Source: Desulfurispirillum indicum S5
GTDB taxonomy: Bacteria; Chrysiogenota; Chrysiogenetes; Chrysiogenales; Chrysiogenaceae
Direction: 5' to 3'
Length of the DNA stretch: 64,000 nt
Assembly: GCF_000177635.2 (NCBI RefSeq)
Contig: NC_014836.1
Location: 1,121,001 to 1,185,000, forward strand
The notes under the pieces were generated by a model. That model was not told where the DNA came from. It saw nothing but the letters and a program-made list of their open reading frames with translations, and made no database searches. Below, piece after piece: positions 37,770 to 46,363 of this stretch; position 1 is the stretch's first letter, and each line of letters begins with the position of its first letter. The position numbers were made by a program, and so were the translations under genes.

Positions 37770-39605
37770 ATGTCTTTGAATACCCTCGACCATCGGGTCT
37801 TTTTTTCAAGTGTAGAGCCCTTCTGTTCCCTTGAGGAAGAGCGTTTCGGGAGTGTGCTCGCCAATATAGATGTGGCGTATTATCGCAATCGCGACATTAT
37901 CATGCAGCGTGGCCAGGAACCGGAATACTACTATATCATCGCCAAGGGCATGGTTGAGGAGATTGACGAGGAGGAGAATTCCTCGTTTTACGCGGTGAAA
38001 GACAGTTTTGACGCCGCGTCCCTTCTGCAGAACCGCGTTCGGCATCAGTATATAGCTGCCGAGGAGACACTTTGTTTTGTCCTGAAGAAAGAGATCTTTC
38101 TGCAGCTGATCAAGAGTGATGCCGCATTTGAAAGCTACTTTCTCCATAACCTTTCGGAAAAGATGAACGCGCTGCTGGAGCGGGACATCAATAAGGAAAT
38201 GGCGTCGTTCATGGCCACCAGGGTCAGGGACTGCGTGGTGCATCCTCCGGTGGTTGTCAGCCATGACGCCAGTATCCGCGATGCGGTCGCCTGCATGAGT
38301 CAGAACAAATCGGACTCGCTTATCGTGCAGTTTCCCGATGGTGGCGAGGGCCTCGTCACCAACACGGATCTGCGGGAAAAAGTGATTCTGCCCGATCTCT
38401 CCTACGATACCGCTATCGGCACCATTGTGGTCAAAAAACTGATCACCATCGAGGAGTCGGACTTCCTCTTTAATGCTTTGCTGCTGCTGATCGAGCACTC
38501 AATCAAGAGAATAATTGTTCAGCGTGACGGGAAGACCGTCGGCGTTCTGGAGCAGATTGACCTGCTCAGCTCCATCTCTTCCAAGGCGCACCTGACCAAC
38601 ATGCAGATTCAGCAGGCCAGGACGGTGGACGAACTCAAGGCGGCCAGCAGTGATGTGGTTTATCTTATTAAATCCCTTCAGCAGCAGGGCGTGAAAGTGC
38701 GCCATATCACCAAGCTCCTGGGTGATCTGAACACGAAAATCTATAAAAAACTCTATGAACTGGTGGCCCCACCGGAGCTCATCGAGAACTCCGCGCTGAT
38801 CATTCTGGGCAGTGAAGGACGCAAGGAGCAGACGCTGCGCACTGATCAGGATAACGCGCTGATACTGCGCGATGGCTTTGAGCACCCCGAACTGCGCCAG
38901 ATAACAAAAGACTTTACCGATGCTTTGATATCCTTTGGTTTCCCCGAATGCCCCGGTGGTGTGATGGTGGTGAACCCCTACTGGTGCAAGAGTCTCGCGG
39001 CCTTTGACAGTGAGTTGCGGCGCTGGGTCAGCGAACCCGCAGGCGACAATGCCATGAATTTCGCAATTCTCATAGACGCCAGCTTTGTGGCCGGTGATGT
39101 CGCCCTGTATGAAGGATTGCGCGAAGCCATGCATCGCTATATCCGCCAGGATAACCTGTTCTTTGCGAATTTTGCGAAAAACGCCCTGATTTTTGAGACA
39201 CCCCTGTCGCTGTTTGCCAATTTCGTGACGGAGAAACGTGGACGCAGTGAAGAGCTGGATATCAAGAAAGGCGCCATTTTTCCGATTGTGCATGGCGTGC
39301 GCAGTCTGGCCCTGGAGCACTACTGTCAGCACACCAATACCATCGAGCGCATCAAGGAGCTCAACGACAAGGGTGTGCTGGATACGGCATTTGCCACGGA
39401 GCTGATCGAATCGCTGAGCTTCCTGCTGAGCCTGCGACTGAATATTCACCTGCAGAAGTATGAGCGCGGGAAGGTTGTGGACAACTATCTCAACCCCAAG
39501 GACCTCAGTAATTTTGAGCGCGACCTGCTGCGCGATGTTTTCAAGATCGTTGACCGTTTCAAGAAGTACATCACCCATCACTTCAGAATCAATATGGTGC
39601 GCTGA
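37770..39605 (+). CDS. cNMP-binding/CBS/nucleotidyltransferase protein (DUF294)
   Basis: This 611-residue protein is modular: a cyclic-nucleotide-binding-like domain (residues 1-140, DIIMQRGQEPEYYYIIAKG); two CBS domains (VVVSHDASIRDAVACMSQNK, then SIKRIIVQRDGKTVGVLEQI); and a nucleotidyltransferase domain of the GlnD/DUF294 type (LIILGSEGRKEQTLRTDQD, with G-S and D-x-D metal ligands). A helical DUF294_C region follows. Such proteins are often encoded next to ActP and a DnaQ-like exonuclease, as here; a regulatory role in acetate uptake is suspected. The stop overlaps the next ATG. Confidence 0.88.
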   Translation: MSLNTLDHRVFFSSVEPFCSLEEERFGSVLANIDVAYYRNRDIIMQRGQEPEYYYIIAKGMVEEIDEEENSSFYAVKDSFDAASLLQNRVRHQYIAAEETLCFVLKKEIFLQLIKSDAAFESYFLHNLSEKMNALLERDINKEMASFMATRVRDCVVHPPVVVSHDASIRDAVACMSQNKSDSLIVQFPDGGEGLVTNTDLREKVILPDLSYDTAIGTIVVKKLITIEESDFLFNALLLLIEHSIKRIIVQRDGKTVGVLEQIDLLSSISSKAHLTNMQIQQARTVDELKAASSDVVYLIKSLQQQGVKVRHITKLLGDLNTKIYKKLYELVAPPELIENSALIILGSEGRKEQTLRTDQDNALILRDGFEHPELRQITKDFTDALISFGFPECPGGVMVVNPYWCKSLAAFDSELRRWVSEPAGDNAMNFAILIDASFVAGDVALYEGLREAMHRYIRQDNLFFANFAKNALIFETPLSLFANFVTEKRGRSEELDIKKGAIFPIVHGVRSLALEHYCQHTNTIERIKELNDKGVLDTAFATELIESLSFLLSLRLNIHLQKYERGKVVDNYLNPKDLSNFERDLLRDVFKIVDRFKKYITHHFRINMVR

Positions 39606-40225
39606 TGCTCCACACAATAAAGCAGTATTTCAACCGTAAGGGGTTACGTGACCCTGAGTATGAGTTTCTCTTTGAGCCCTACACCGGTGAGGAGGCGGTT
39701 TCGTTTGACTGCGAAACCACTGGACTGGATGTTCACCATGATGAAATCATCTCCATCGGCGCGGTGAGAATTCGCGGCAATCAGATCCTCACCAGCGAAA
39801 AGCTGGAGCTCTTTTTCAACCCCCAGCAGGAAATGCGCGTGGAGAGTATCAAGATTCACCATCTGCTGACCTGCGATCTGGTGGACGGCGTTCCCCTTGA
39901 AGAAGGGATCAGGCAATTCCTGAACTTTATCGGCAACAGACCGCTGGTGGGATACTACCTGGAATTTGATGTGGCCATGGTCAATCGGGTTCTGAAGCCC
40001 ATGCTGGGGATTACGCTGCCCAATCGGCAGATTGAAGTATCGGGACTTTACTACGACAAGAAAATTGCCGCTATTCCCCAGGGAAACGTTGACCTGCGGT
40101 TCGATTCCATAATGCATGATCTTGACCTTCCCCCCTTTGCCAAACACGATGCGCTGGGCGATGCCATCATGACCGCCATGATGTACGTGAAACTGCAGCA
40201 CATCAAGTATCTTGAGAAGTTCTGA
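39605..40225 (+). CDS. DnaQ-like 3'-5' exonuclease (DEDDh)
   Basis: The 206-residue protein has motif I AVSFDCETTGLDVHHDEIISIG (first catalytic D and E), motif II with NFIGNRPLVGYYLEFDVAMVN (D), and motif III HDALGDAIMTAMMYVKL (H and D). It is longer at the N-terminus than a minimal epsilon subunit, and no polymerase-binding tail is obvious. The start overlaps the preceding stop (TGATG). The recurring pairing with the DUF294 protein and ActP suggests a shared regulatory unit and not replication. Confidence 0.88.
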   Translation: MLHTIKQYFNRKGLRDPEYEFLFEPYTGEEAVSFDCETTGLDVHHDEIISIGAVRIRGNQILTSEKLELFFNPQQEMRVESIKIHHLLTCDLVDGVPLEEGIRQFLNFIGNRPLVGYYLEFDVAMVNRVLKPMLGITLPNRQIEVSGLYYDKKIAAIPQGNVDLRFDSIMHDLDLPPFAKHDALGDAIMTAMMYVKLQHIKYLEKF

Positions 40226-40529
40226 CCATCTCCTCTTCCTCCGGATTTCCTTCGCCGACTCTCTGTTTGCATCCTCCTCTGCCTTGGGGCGCGGGCTCCA
40301 CATGGTTTTGGTCACTCTTGGGGCAGGATGCCGGCAGATAAGTGGCGATGTATTTAATGGCGAATTTGCGCACTTCGTGGCAGCATGGTGGAGTTCACGG
40401 TAGTTTTTCTGCGATTTATCGTTTGACAAACGTTGTTATTTTCTCTAATTGTATTGGTGTATGGGGAAAACTGGCACTCCGCCCTGATGGTCGGGGTGCC
40501 AGTAAAACACGCAAAATCAAGAGGGAAAA
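40226..40529 (+). promoter_or_regulatory. Promoter and leader region of pyruvate carboxylase
   Basis: The 304-base gap holds a perfect -35 TTGACA at 40423-40428 with a near -10 TCTAAT at 40444-40449 (15-base spacing) or TAATTG at 40446-40451 (17-base). Downstream, a 12-bp stem with one G-U pair (40470-40481 with 40492-40503, loop 40482-40491) forms a hairpin in the 5' leader of the mRNA. No T run follows it, so it is unlikely to be a terminator. Confidence 0.6.
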
Positions 40530-43500
40530 ATGAAACGAACGATCAAAAGACTTCTGGTTGCCAATCGCGGGGAGATTGCCATCCGGGTATTCCGTGCCTG
40601 TACTGAACTTGGCATTACCACCATCGCCATTTACTCCAAAGAAGATCTGCTGAGCCTGCATCGCTACAAGGCCGATGAGGCATACCTGGTGGGTGAAGGC
40701 AAGGGGCCCATAGAGGCGTACCTGGATATCGACGGGATTATCGCCCTGGCCAAGTCCAAAAATATCGACGCCATCCATCCTGGCTACGGATTCCTGGCAG
40801 AAAATGCTGAGTTCGCCCGTAAATGCGAAGAGAATGACATTAAATTTGTCGGCCCCAGGGCCGATATCATCGAGAAGATGGGTGACAAGGTTACGGCGAA
40901 GAATATCGCCATTGAGGCGGGTCTGCCCGTTATTCCCGGAACCGCTAAGCCCATTAAGAACCAACAGGAAGCTTTGCTTTTTGCCAAGGAACACGGATAT
41001 CCCATCATGGTCAAGGCAGCTGCCGGTGGCGGTGGTCGCGGCATGCGGGTGGTGCGCTCCAAGGATCAGCTTCTGGAGAATATTGAGTCCGCCAAAAGCG
41101 AAGCTCTGAAGGCGTTCGGCAGTGACGCGGTCTTTCTTGAGCGGCTGCTGGAGCGTCCGAAACACATTGAGGTGCAGATCCTTGGTGATGAACACGGCAA
41201 TATCGTACACATGTATGAACGGGATTGCTCCATTCAGCGTCGACACCAGAAAGTTATCGAAGTTGCCCCCTGCCTGACACTCAGCGATGTCCAGCGGAAA
41301 GCCATCTGCGATGACGCCGTGCTTCTGGCGAAAAAAGTCGGCTATATCAATGCCGGTACGGTGGAATTCCTGGTCGATCAGACCGGCAAACACTACTTCA
41401 TTGAAATGAACCCGCGCATTCAGGTTGAACACACGGTCACGGAGATGGTGACCGGCTGGGATATTGTACAGGCTCAGATTAATATTGCCAGAGGCCTCAG
41501 CATGGATGCGCCGCAAATCGGCATCAAGAGTCAGATGGATATTAACCTTCACGGATACGCCATTCAGTGCCGCATTACCACAGAAGATCCCACCAATAAT
41601 TTCCTGCCAGACACAGGGCGAATTACCGCCTACCGCAGTGCCGTTGGCTTCGGCGTACGCCTGGATGCGGGCAGTGCCTTTGAAGGCTCGGTGATATCAC
41701 CCCATTACGATTCGCTGCTGGTGAAGGTGACTACCTGGGGCAAAACCCTTGACAAGGCTGCCCGCAAAATGCACCGCGCCCTCATGGAGTTTCGGGTTCG
41801 CGGCGTGAACACCAACCTGCTCTTTCTGGAAAAAGTGGTGCGCGATCCCCGTTTTCTGCTCGGAGAAACTGACACGGGCTATATCGAGGACAGCCCCCAC
41901 CTCTTCCAGTTCCGTGAGAAGCGTGACCGTGCCACGAAAACCATCAGGTATATCGGTAATATTGTCGTCAACGGCACCGATGGGATTCCCAAAGGCAAGC
42001 CAGCCGGAGTGACTTTTCTTCCCCCGGTGGTACCAAAGACTGCTGGAATGACGGTTCAGGATGGTACCAAGCAGATTCTCGACCAGCGTGGCCCGGAAGG
42101 CCTGGCCAAGTGGATGAAGGAGCAGAAGCGCCTGCTCTTAACCGACACGACCATGCGCGATGCCCACCAGTCGCTTTTTGCCACGCGCATGCGCACCCGT
42201 GATATGACACGCATCGCCCGTGCCTGCTCCGTACACATGCCCGAGATGTTCAGTTATGAAATGTGGGGCGGGGCGACCTTTGATGTTGCCTATCGTTTCC
42301 TCAAGGAATCTCCATGGGAGCGCATGGCGCAGCTGCGTGCAGAAATACCAAACACTCTCTTCCAGATGCTGCTGCGCGGCGCGAATGCCGTGGGATACAC
42401 CAATTATCCCGACAATGTGGTTCGTGAGTTCATTCGCATTTCTGCCCGCGAAGGGATGGATATCTACCGCATATTCGACTCCCTGAACTGGCTTGACGGC
42501 ATGAAAGTTGCCATTGAGGAAGTCGGAAAAGTCGGCAAGGTCGCCGAGGCGTGCATCTGCTACACCGGTGATATTCTCGACAAGAAACGCTCCAAGTATG
42601 ACCTGAAGTACTATGTCACCATGGCGAAAGAACTGGAGAAGATGGGAGCCCATGTACTGGGCATCAAGGACATGGCTGGCCTGCTGAAGCCCTATGCTGC
42701 CACGGAGCTGGTGAAGGCGCTCAAGGACGCCATTGATATTCCCATCCACTTCCACACCCACGACACCAGTGCCAATGCGATCACGACCGTGATGAAAGCG
42801 GCAGAAGCTGGCGTCGATGCTGTCGACCTCGCCATGGCCAGCATGGCGGAGCTGACCAGTCAGCCCTCTCTGAACGCCATTCTCTACGCACTGCAGGGCA
42901 CTGAACGCGATCCGGGCATTGATATCGCCCAAGCCCAGAAAATATCCAACTACTTTGAAATTATCCGCGATTATTACGCGCCCTTTGAAAGTGGCCTGAA
43001 GGCGGGAAATGCGGAAGTCTATGAGCACGAAATCCCCGGTGGCCAATACTCCAACCTCCGACCCCAGGCCATATCCCTTGGACTTGGCGAGCGCTTCGAC
43101 GATATCAAACGCAAGTACGCCGAGGTCAATGATATCCTGGGCGATATCGTCAAGGTGACCCCGTCCTCAAAGGTTGTCGGCGACCTGGCCCTCTTCATGA
43201 TCCGCAACAACATCGAGACAAAAGAGCAACTGGTGGAACGCGGAGCCAAGATGGGATTCCCGGACAGCGCCGTTTCCTACTTCAAAGGCATGATGGGGCA
43301 GCCCATGGGCGGTTTCCCCGCCGACCTGCAGAAGGTCGTTCTGAAAGGGGAAGAGGCTATCACCTGCCGGCCCGGTGAACTGCTTGAGCCCGTTGATCTG
43401 GAAGGTCTGCGCAGAACCATCAGTGCGAAGTTCAACTTTGAAGCCAGTGACATTGATGCCATCAGCTATGCCCTGTATGACCGCGTTCTTGAAGATTACT

Positions 43501-43976
43501 TCAAACATGTGGATGAGTATGGCGATGTCAGCGTCTTTGACACTCCTGTTTTCTTCTATGGACTGGATATTGGCGAACAGGTGGAAATTGAGATCGAAGA
43601 GGGCAAAACCCTCGTGGTGCAGCTGATCGCCATCGGTGAACCCAACGAGAAAGGGTACCGGCCCGTGCGCTTTGAACTCAATGGTGTGGCGCGCACGGTG
43701 TACGTCAAGGATAATGAAGCGTCCAAGAATGTGGTTAGCCGTGAAAAAGCCGATCTCGCCAATGCCGGTCACCTGGCGGCGTCCATGCCCGGCAAGGTCT
43801 TCAAGGTACTGGTCAAGGAAGGTGACAGCGTGAAGAAAGACCAGGCGCTGGTGATCACCGAGGCCATGAAGATGGAGACCAAGGTGTCTGCCGGGAAGGC
43901 CGGCAAAGTCAGCCGTATACTGGTTGGTGAGGGAGATGAAGTGGATTCTGGCGATCTGCTGGTCGTCGTGGAATAA
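40530..43976 (+). CDS. pyc: Pyruvate carboxylase (single chain)
   Basis: Carboxylates pyruvate to oxaloacetate with biotin and ATP. The 1148-residue chain has the full domain order: biotin carboxylase (RLLVANRGEIAIRVFRAC, VKAAAGGGGRGMRVV, EMNPRIQVEHTVTE), carboxyltransferase (LLLTDTTMRDAHQSLFATRM, FHTHDTSANAITT), the PYC tetramerisation region, and a C-terminal biotinyl domain with VITEAMKMETKV carrying the biotinylated lysine. ATG 40530 follows AGAGGGA. It supplies oxaloacetate for growth on C2/C3 compounds, consistent with the acetate genes nearby. Confidence 0.98.
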   Translation: MKRTIKRLLVANRGEIAIRVFRACTELGITTIAIYSKEDLLSLHRYKADEAYLVGEGKGPIEAYLDIDGIIALAKSKNIDAIHPGYGFLAENAEFARKCEENDIKFVGPRADIIEKMGDKVTAKNIAIEAGLPVIPGTAKPIKNQQEALLFAKEHGYPIMVKAAAGGGGRGMRVVRSKDQLLENIESAKSEALKAFGSDAVFLERLLERPKHIEVQILGDEHGNIVHMYERDCSIQRRHQKVIEVAPCLTLSDVQRKAICDDAVLLAKKVGYINAGTVEFLVDQTGKHYFIEMNPRIQVEHTVTEMVTGWDIVQAQINIARGLSMDAPQIGIKSQMDINLHGYAIQCRITTEDPTNNFLPDTGRITAYRSAVGFGVRLDAGSAFEGSVISPHYDSLLVKVTTWGKTLDKAARKMHRALMEFRVRGVNTNLLFLEKVVRDPRFLLGETDTGYIEDSPHLFQFREKRDRATKTIRYIGNIVVNGTDGIPKGKPAGVTFLPPVVPKTAGMTVQDGTKQILDQRGPEGLAKWMKEQKRLLLTDTTMRDAHQSLFATRMRTRDMTRIARACSVHMPEMFSYEMWGGATFDVAYRFLKESPWERMAQLRAEIPNTLFQMLLRGANAVGYTNYPDNVVREFIRISAREGMDIYRIFDSLNWLDGMKVAIEEVGKVGKVAEACICYTGDILDKKRSKYDLKYYVTMAKELEKMGAHVLGIKDMAGLLKPYAATELVKALKDAIDIPIHFHTHDTSANAITTVMKAAEAGVDAVDLAMASMAELTSQPSLNAILYALQGTERDPGIDIAQAQKISNYFEIIRDYYAPFESGLKAGNAEVYEHEIPGGQYSNLRPQAISLGLGERFDDIKRKYAEVNDILGDIVKVTPSSKVVGDLALFMIRNNIETKEQLVERGAKMGFPDSAVSYFKGMMGQPMGGFPADLQKVVLKGEEAITCRPGELLEPVDLEGLRRTISAKFNFEASDIDAISYALYDRVLEDYFKHVDEYGDVSVFDTPVFFYGLDIGEQVEIEIEEGKTLVVQLIAIGEPNEKGYRPVRFELNGVARTVYVKDNEASKNVVSREKADLANAGHLAASMPGKVFKVLVKEGDSVKKDQALVITEAMKMETKVSAGKAGKVSRILVGEGDEVDSGDLLVVVE

Positions 43977-44001
43977 ACCAACCGCTCGTGTTGCGAAAAA
44001 C

Positions 44002-44042
44002 ACAGCCGCCATGGCACTCGTGCCATGGCGGCTGTTCTCTTC
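44002..44042. terminator. Strong hairpin terminator between pyc and the convergent kinase
   Basis: A perfect 15-bp stem (44002-44016 with 44021-44035), tetraloop CTCG, then TCTCTTCT. It lies 25 bases after the pyc stop and just past the kinase stop on the other strand. Confidence 0.9.
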
Positions 44043-44049
44043 TAGATTT

Positions 44050-46011
44050 TCAGAGCTCTATGCGAAATTCCGCACCCACCTCGGTATTGCGCACTCCAAG
44101 TTTTCCCCCCATGCTCTCTTCAATGATGACCTTGGACATATAGAGACCGAGCCCGGTGCCGGAGCTGGTGGACTTGGTGGTGAAGTATGGTTCGAAGATA
44201 TGATGCACAAGGTGTTCCCTGATGCCACCGGCATTGTCGGCAATGGTGATGACCGGCCTGTTGTCCACATGGAAAAGCCGGATGTCGATGAAAGGACGCT
44301 CCACGCCACGGCTTATCAGGGCGTCACGGGCGTTGTTCAGGATATTCATGATCACCTGGGAAAACTCATTGAGGTAACCCAGAATGGTGTCATCCTGCCC
44401 CTCCAGATGAACCTCAATGTTGTGGGAACGAAGTCCCGGGCTCAGCAGGAAAAGGGTTTCCTCCACCGCTTCACGCAATGAGAAAAAGACCTTGTCCTTG
44501 TCGGGTTTGAAAAAGTTACTGAAATCATCAATGGTGCGCGACATAAAGCGAATTTGCTCCAGGGAGGGAATGATCGCCTCCTGAACCGTGGCATTGTCGA
44601 CGCTACCGGCTGATTCCGCTTCCATCTGCAGGTCCTGAATGTGCAGGGACACCGCAGTCAGAGGCTGGCGCCACTGGTGGGCTATGTTGGCGACCATCTC
44701 CCCCATGGTTGCCAGCCGTGATTGATAGAGCAGCAGCCGCTCTTTCTCCCGCACGGCTTCCACTGCACTGGCAATGCGGTTTTCCAGTTCCTCATTGAGG
44801 TGCATGAGAGCCTGTTCAGCCGATTTACGTTCAGAAATATCCTGTGCCAGTCCCACCACGATATTTGAGGAAGCGCTCATACTGCCGTCGGCTTCGCGAA
44901 AGCGCAGTCGTCCGGCAACCACAGAGAAGTAGCCGTGGGAGCCATCGGGCCGCAGAAAGCGGTATTCAAAGGCGTCCTGGTAGGTGTCATTGGTCCGGTT
45001 CTCCCTGGCATACTGCAGTCGTTGCTGGAGCAATGGGATATCATCCGGGTGCACATAGCCTTCACTGTAGGCGGGAAGCGTTGTGATCAATCGCTGCTGG
45101 CTGGTATCGGGGTAGCCCATCAGGCTCAGGTGGAACTCATCAAGGCGCAGTTCCAGGGTCTCCAGGTGAATGCTCCAGGTGGTGATGCGCCCCAGCTGCT
45201 GGGTCTGTTTTAAAAGATGTTCGCTCTTGCTGAGCTGTTCCTGACGCTCCCGCAGCAGCAACTGGGAGGAAATCTGCTGGTGGCGGAAAAGGGTGTGGCC
45301 GATGGCGACGACCAGGGCAAAGGTGAGAGCCAGGGCAAAACCGGCAATGCCAGCGCGGCGCACATGGGCCAGCCGGGTTTTCAGCTCCCGGTCATTGATG
45401 TCGACACCCACGATGCCGTGAAAAATACCATCCTGGTCGCGGAGCGGGGCGTAGGCGCTGAGAAAAGTGCCATATTCATCATCATGGAGCTCGGGCTCCG
45501 AGGCGACATGCTGGCGGGAGAAGGCCTGGTGCAGCGTGGGTGATGGATTTTCGTAGACAACGAAGAGGCTGCCGTCCTCAAGAAGATCTCTCTCGCCAAT
45601 GGTTCCAAAGACATCTGTACTGCGGGTGTCCAGCACAAAGAAGATAGTATGGTCTTGCCGTATGGCGGTATAGACATATTCGAGGCTGGGGAACTGCTGA
45701 TGAAAACGCACCAGGGGCTCCAGGAGCTCATGGTGCAGGTCGCTGCCGGTCTGTTCCGGTGAGCGCAGCAGTGCGTGGCGCTGTGGATCGATGACGGTGG
45801 CGGCAGCCTGGGCCAGCCTTTCCAGATCTTTGCGTTCACTTGCCAGAACGGCCTCGTAGGCCTTGAGGTAAAACCAGCCGATGCTGACGGCGGCGAAAAG
45901 AAGGATGAGGAAGGAAAGAAAAAAAGACTCCCAGCGTATCTGCGCCTGCCGTCTCTGGGAGGACGAAGAGGTTCCGCCCATGGCGATGCCTGACCCGCGG
46001 GAGTCTGTCAT
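44050..46011 (-). CDS. Cache-PAS sensor histidine kinase
   Basis: The 653-residue protein has one membrane helix near residue 30 (FFLSFLILLFAAVSIGWFYL), a periplasmic Cache-like domain (VYTAIRQDHTIFFVLDTRST ... GIVGVDINDRELKTR), and a second helix (AGIAGFALALTFALVVAIG). A PAS domain follows with its PAC end (GLAQDISERKSAEQAL), then a HisKA of the AHQWRQPL type (NIAHQWRQPLTAVSLHIQDL) and a HATPase domain (TIADNAGGI, GTGLGLYMSKVIIEE). The AHQWRQPL class is common in Campylobacterota and delta-like bacteria. No response regulator is adjacent; a STAS gene ends 1 base before its start. Confidence 0.93.
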   Translation of the reverse strand: MTDSRGSGIAMGGTSSSSQRRQAQIRWESFFLSFLILLFAAVSIGWFYLKAYEAVLASERKDLERLAQAAATVIDPQRHALLRSPEQTGSDLHHELLEPLVRFHQQFPSLEYVYTAIRQDHTIFFVLDTRSTDVFGTIGERDLLEDGSLFVVYENPSPTLHQAFSRQHVASEPELHDDEYGTFLSAYAPLRDQDGIFHGIVGVDINDRELKTRLAHVRRAGIAGFALALTFALVVAIGHTLFRHQQISSQLLLRERQEQLSKSEHLLKQTQQLGRITTWSIHLETLELRLDEFHLSLMGYPDTSQQRLITTLPAYSEGYVHPDDIPLLQQRLQYARENRTNDTYQDAFEYRFLRPDGSHGYFSVVAGRLRFREADGSMSASSNIVVGLAQDISERKSAEQALMHLNEELENRIASAVEAVREKERLLLYQSRLATMGEMVANIAHQWRQPLTAVSLHIQDLQMEAESAGSVDNATVQEAIIPSLEQIRFMSRTIDDFSNFFKPDKDKVFFSLREAVEETLFLLSPGLRSHNIEVHLEGQDDTILGYLNEFSQVIMNILNNARDALISRGVERPFIDIRLFHVDNRPVITIADNAGGIREHLVHHIFEPYFTTKSTSSGTGLGLYMSKVIIEESMGGKLGVRNTEVGAEFRIEL

Positions 46012-46012
46012 A

Positions 46013-46345
46013 TCAGTTTTCGAGCTGGTGGCTGTTGTCGGAAGCAGATGAAGATTTCTCCTGCACGCGGAACATCTCTATCAGTTGGAAGTCGTTGAGA
46101 AGTTGCCACAGTCGATGGTCGCTGATGGTCATGGAGACCTTCACTCCCTCTTCGTTGATGATTTTCATCAGAAAGCCAATAACGGTAGAGGTCATGGAGA
46201 AGGAATCTTCGATGATCAGGTGAATGGATTTCACGCCGCCACGCAGACACTGCTCCACACTCTCCCGAATCATCTGGGAATGGCGGATGCTCTTTATATT
46301 CCCGGTAATCACCAGCGTGGAAGAGTCTTTTTTCTGGATATCCAT
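46013..46345 (-). CDS. STAS-domain protein
   Basis: The 110-residue protein has TLVITGNIKSIRHSQMIRES, VKSIHLIIEDSFSMTSTVIG and KVSMTISDHRLWQLLNDFQL, a pattern close to anti-sigma-factor antagonist STAS domains (the phosphoserine loop reads SFSMTST). It lies between a chemoreceptor gene and the Cache-PAS kinase on the same strand and nearly abuts the kinase start, so it probably works in the same signalling unit, perhaps as a partner switch. No anti-sigma factor is seen nearby. Confidence 0.8.
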   Translation of the reverse strand: MDIQKKDSSTLVITGNIKSIRHSQMIRESVEQCLRGGVKSIHLIIEDSFSMTSTVIGFLMKIINEEGVKVSMTISDHRLWQLLNDFQLIEMFRVQEKSSSASDNSHQLEN

Positions 46346-46363
46346 AAAGTACTTTCCTTTCCG

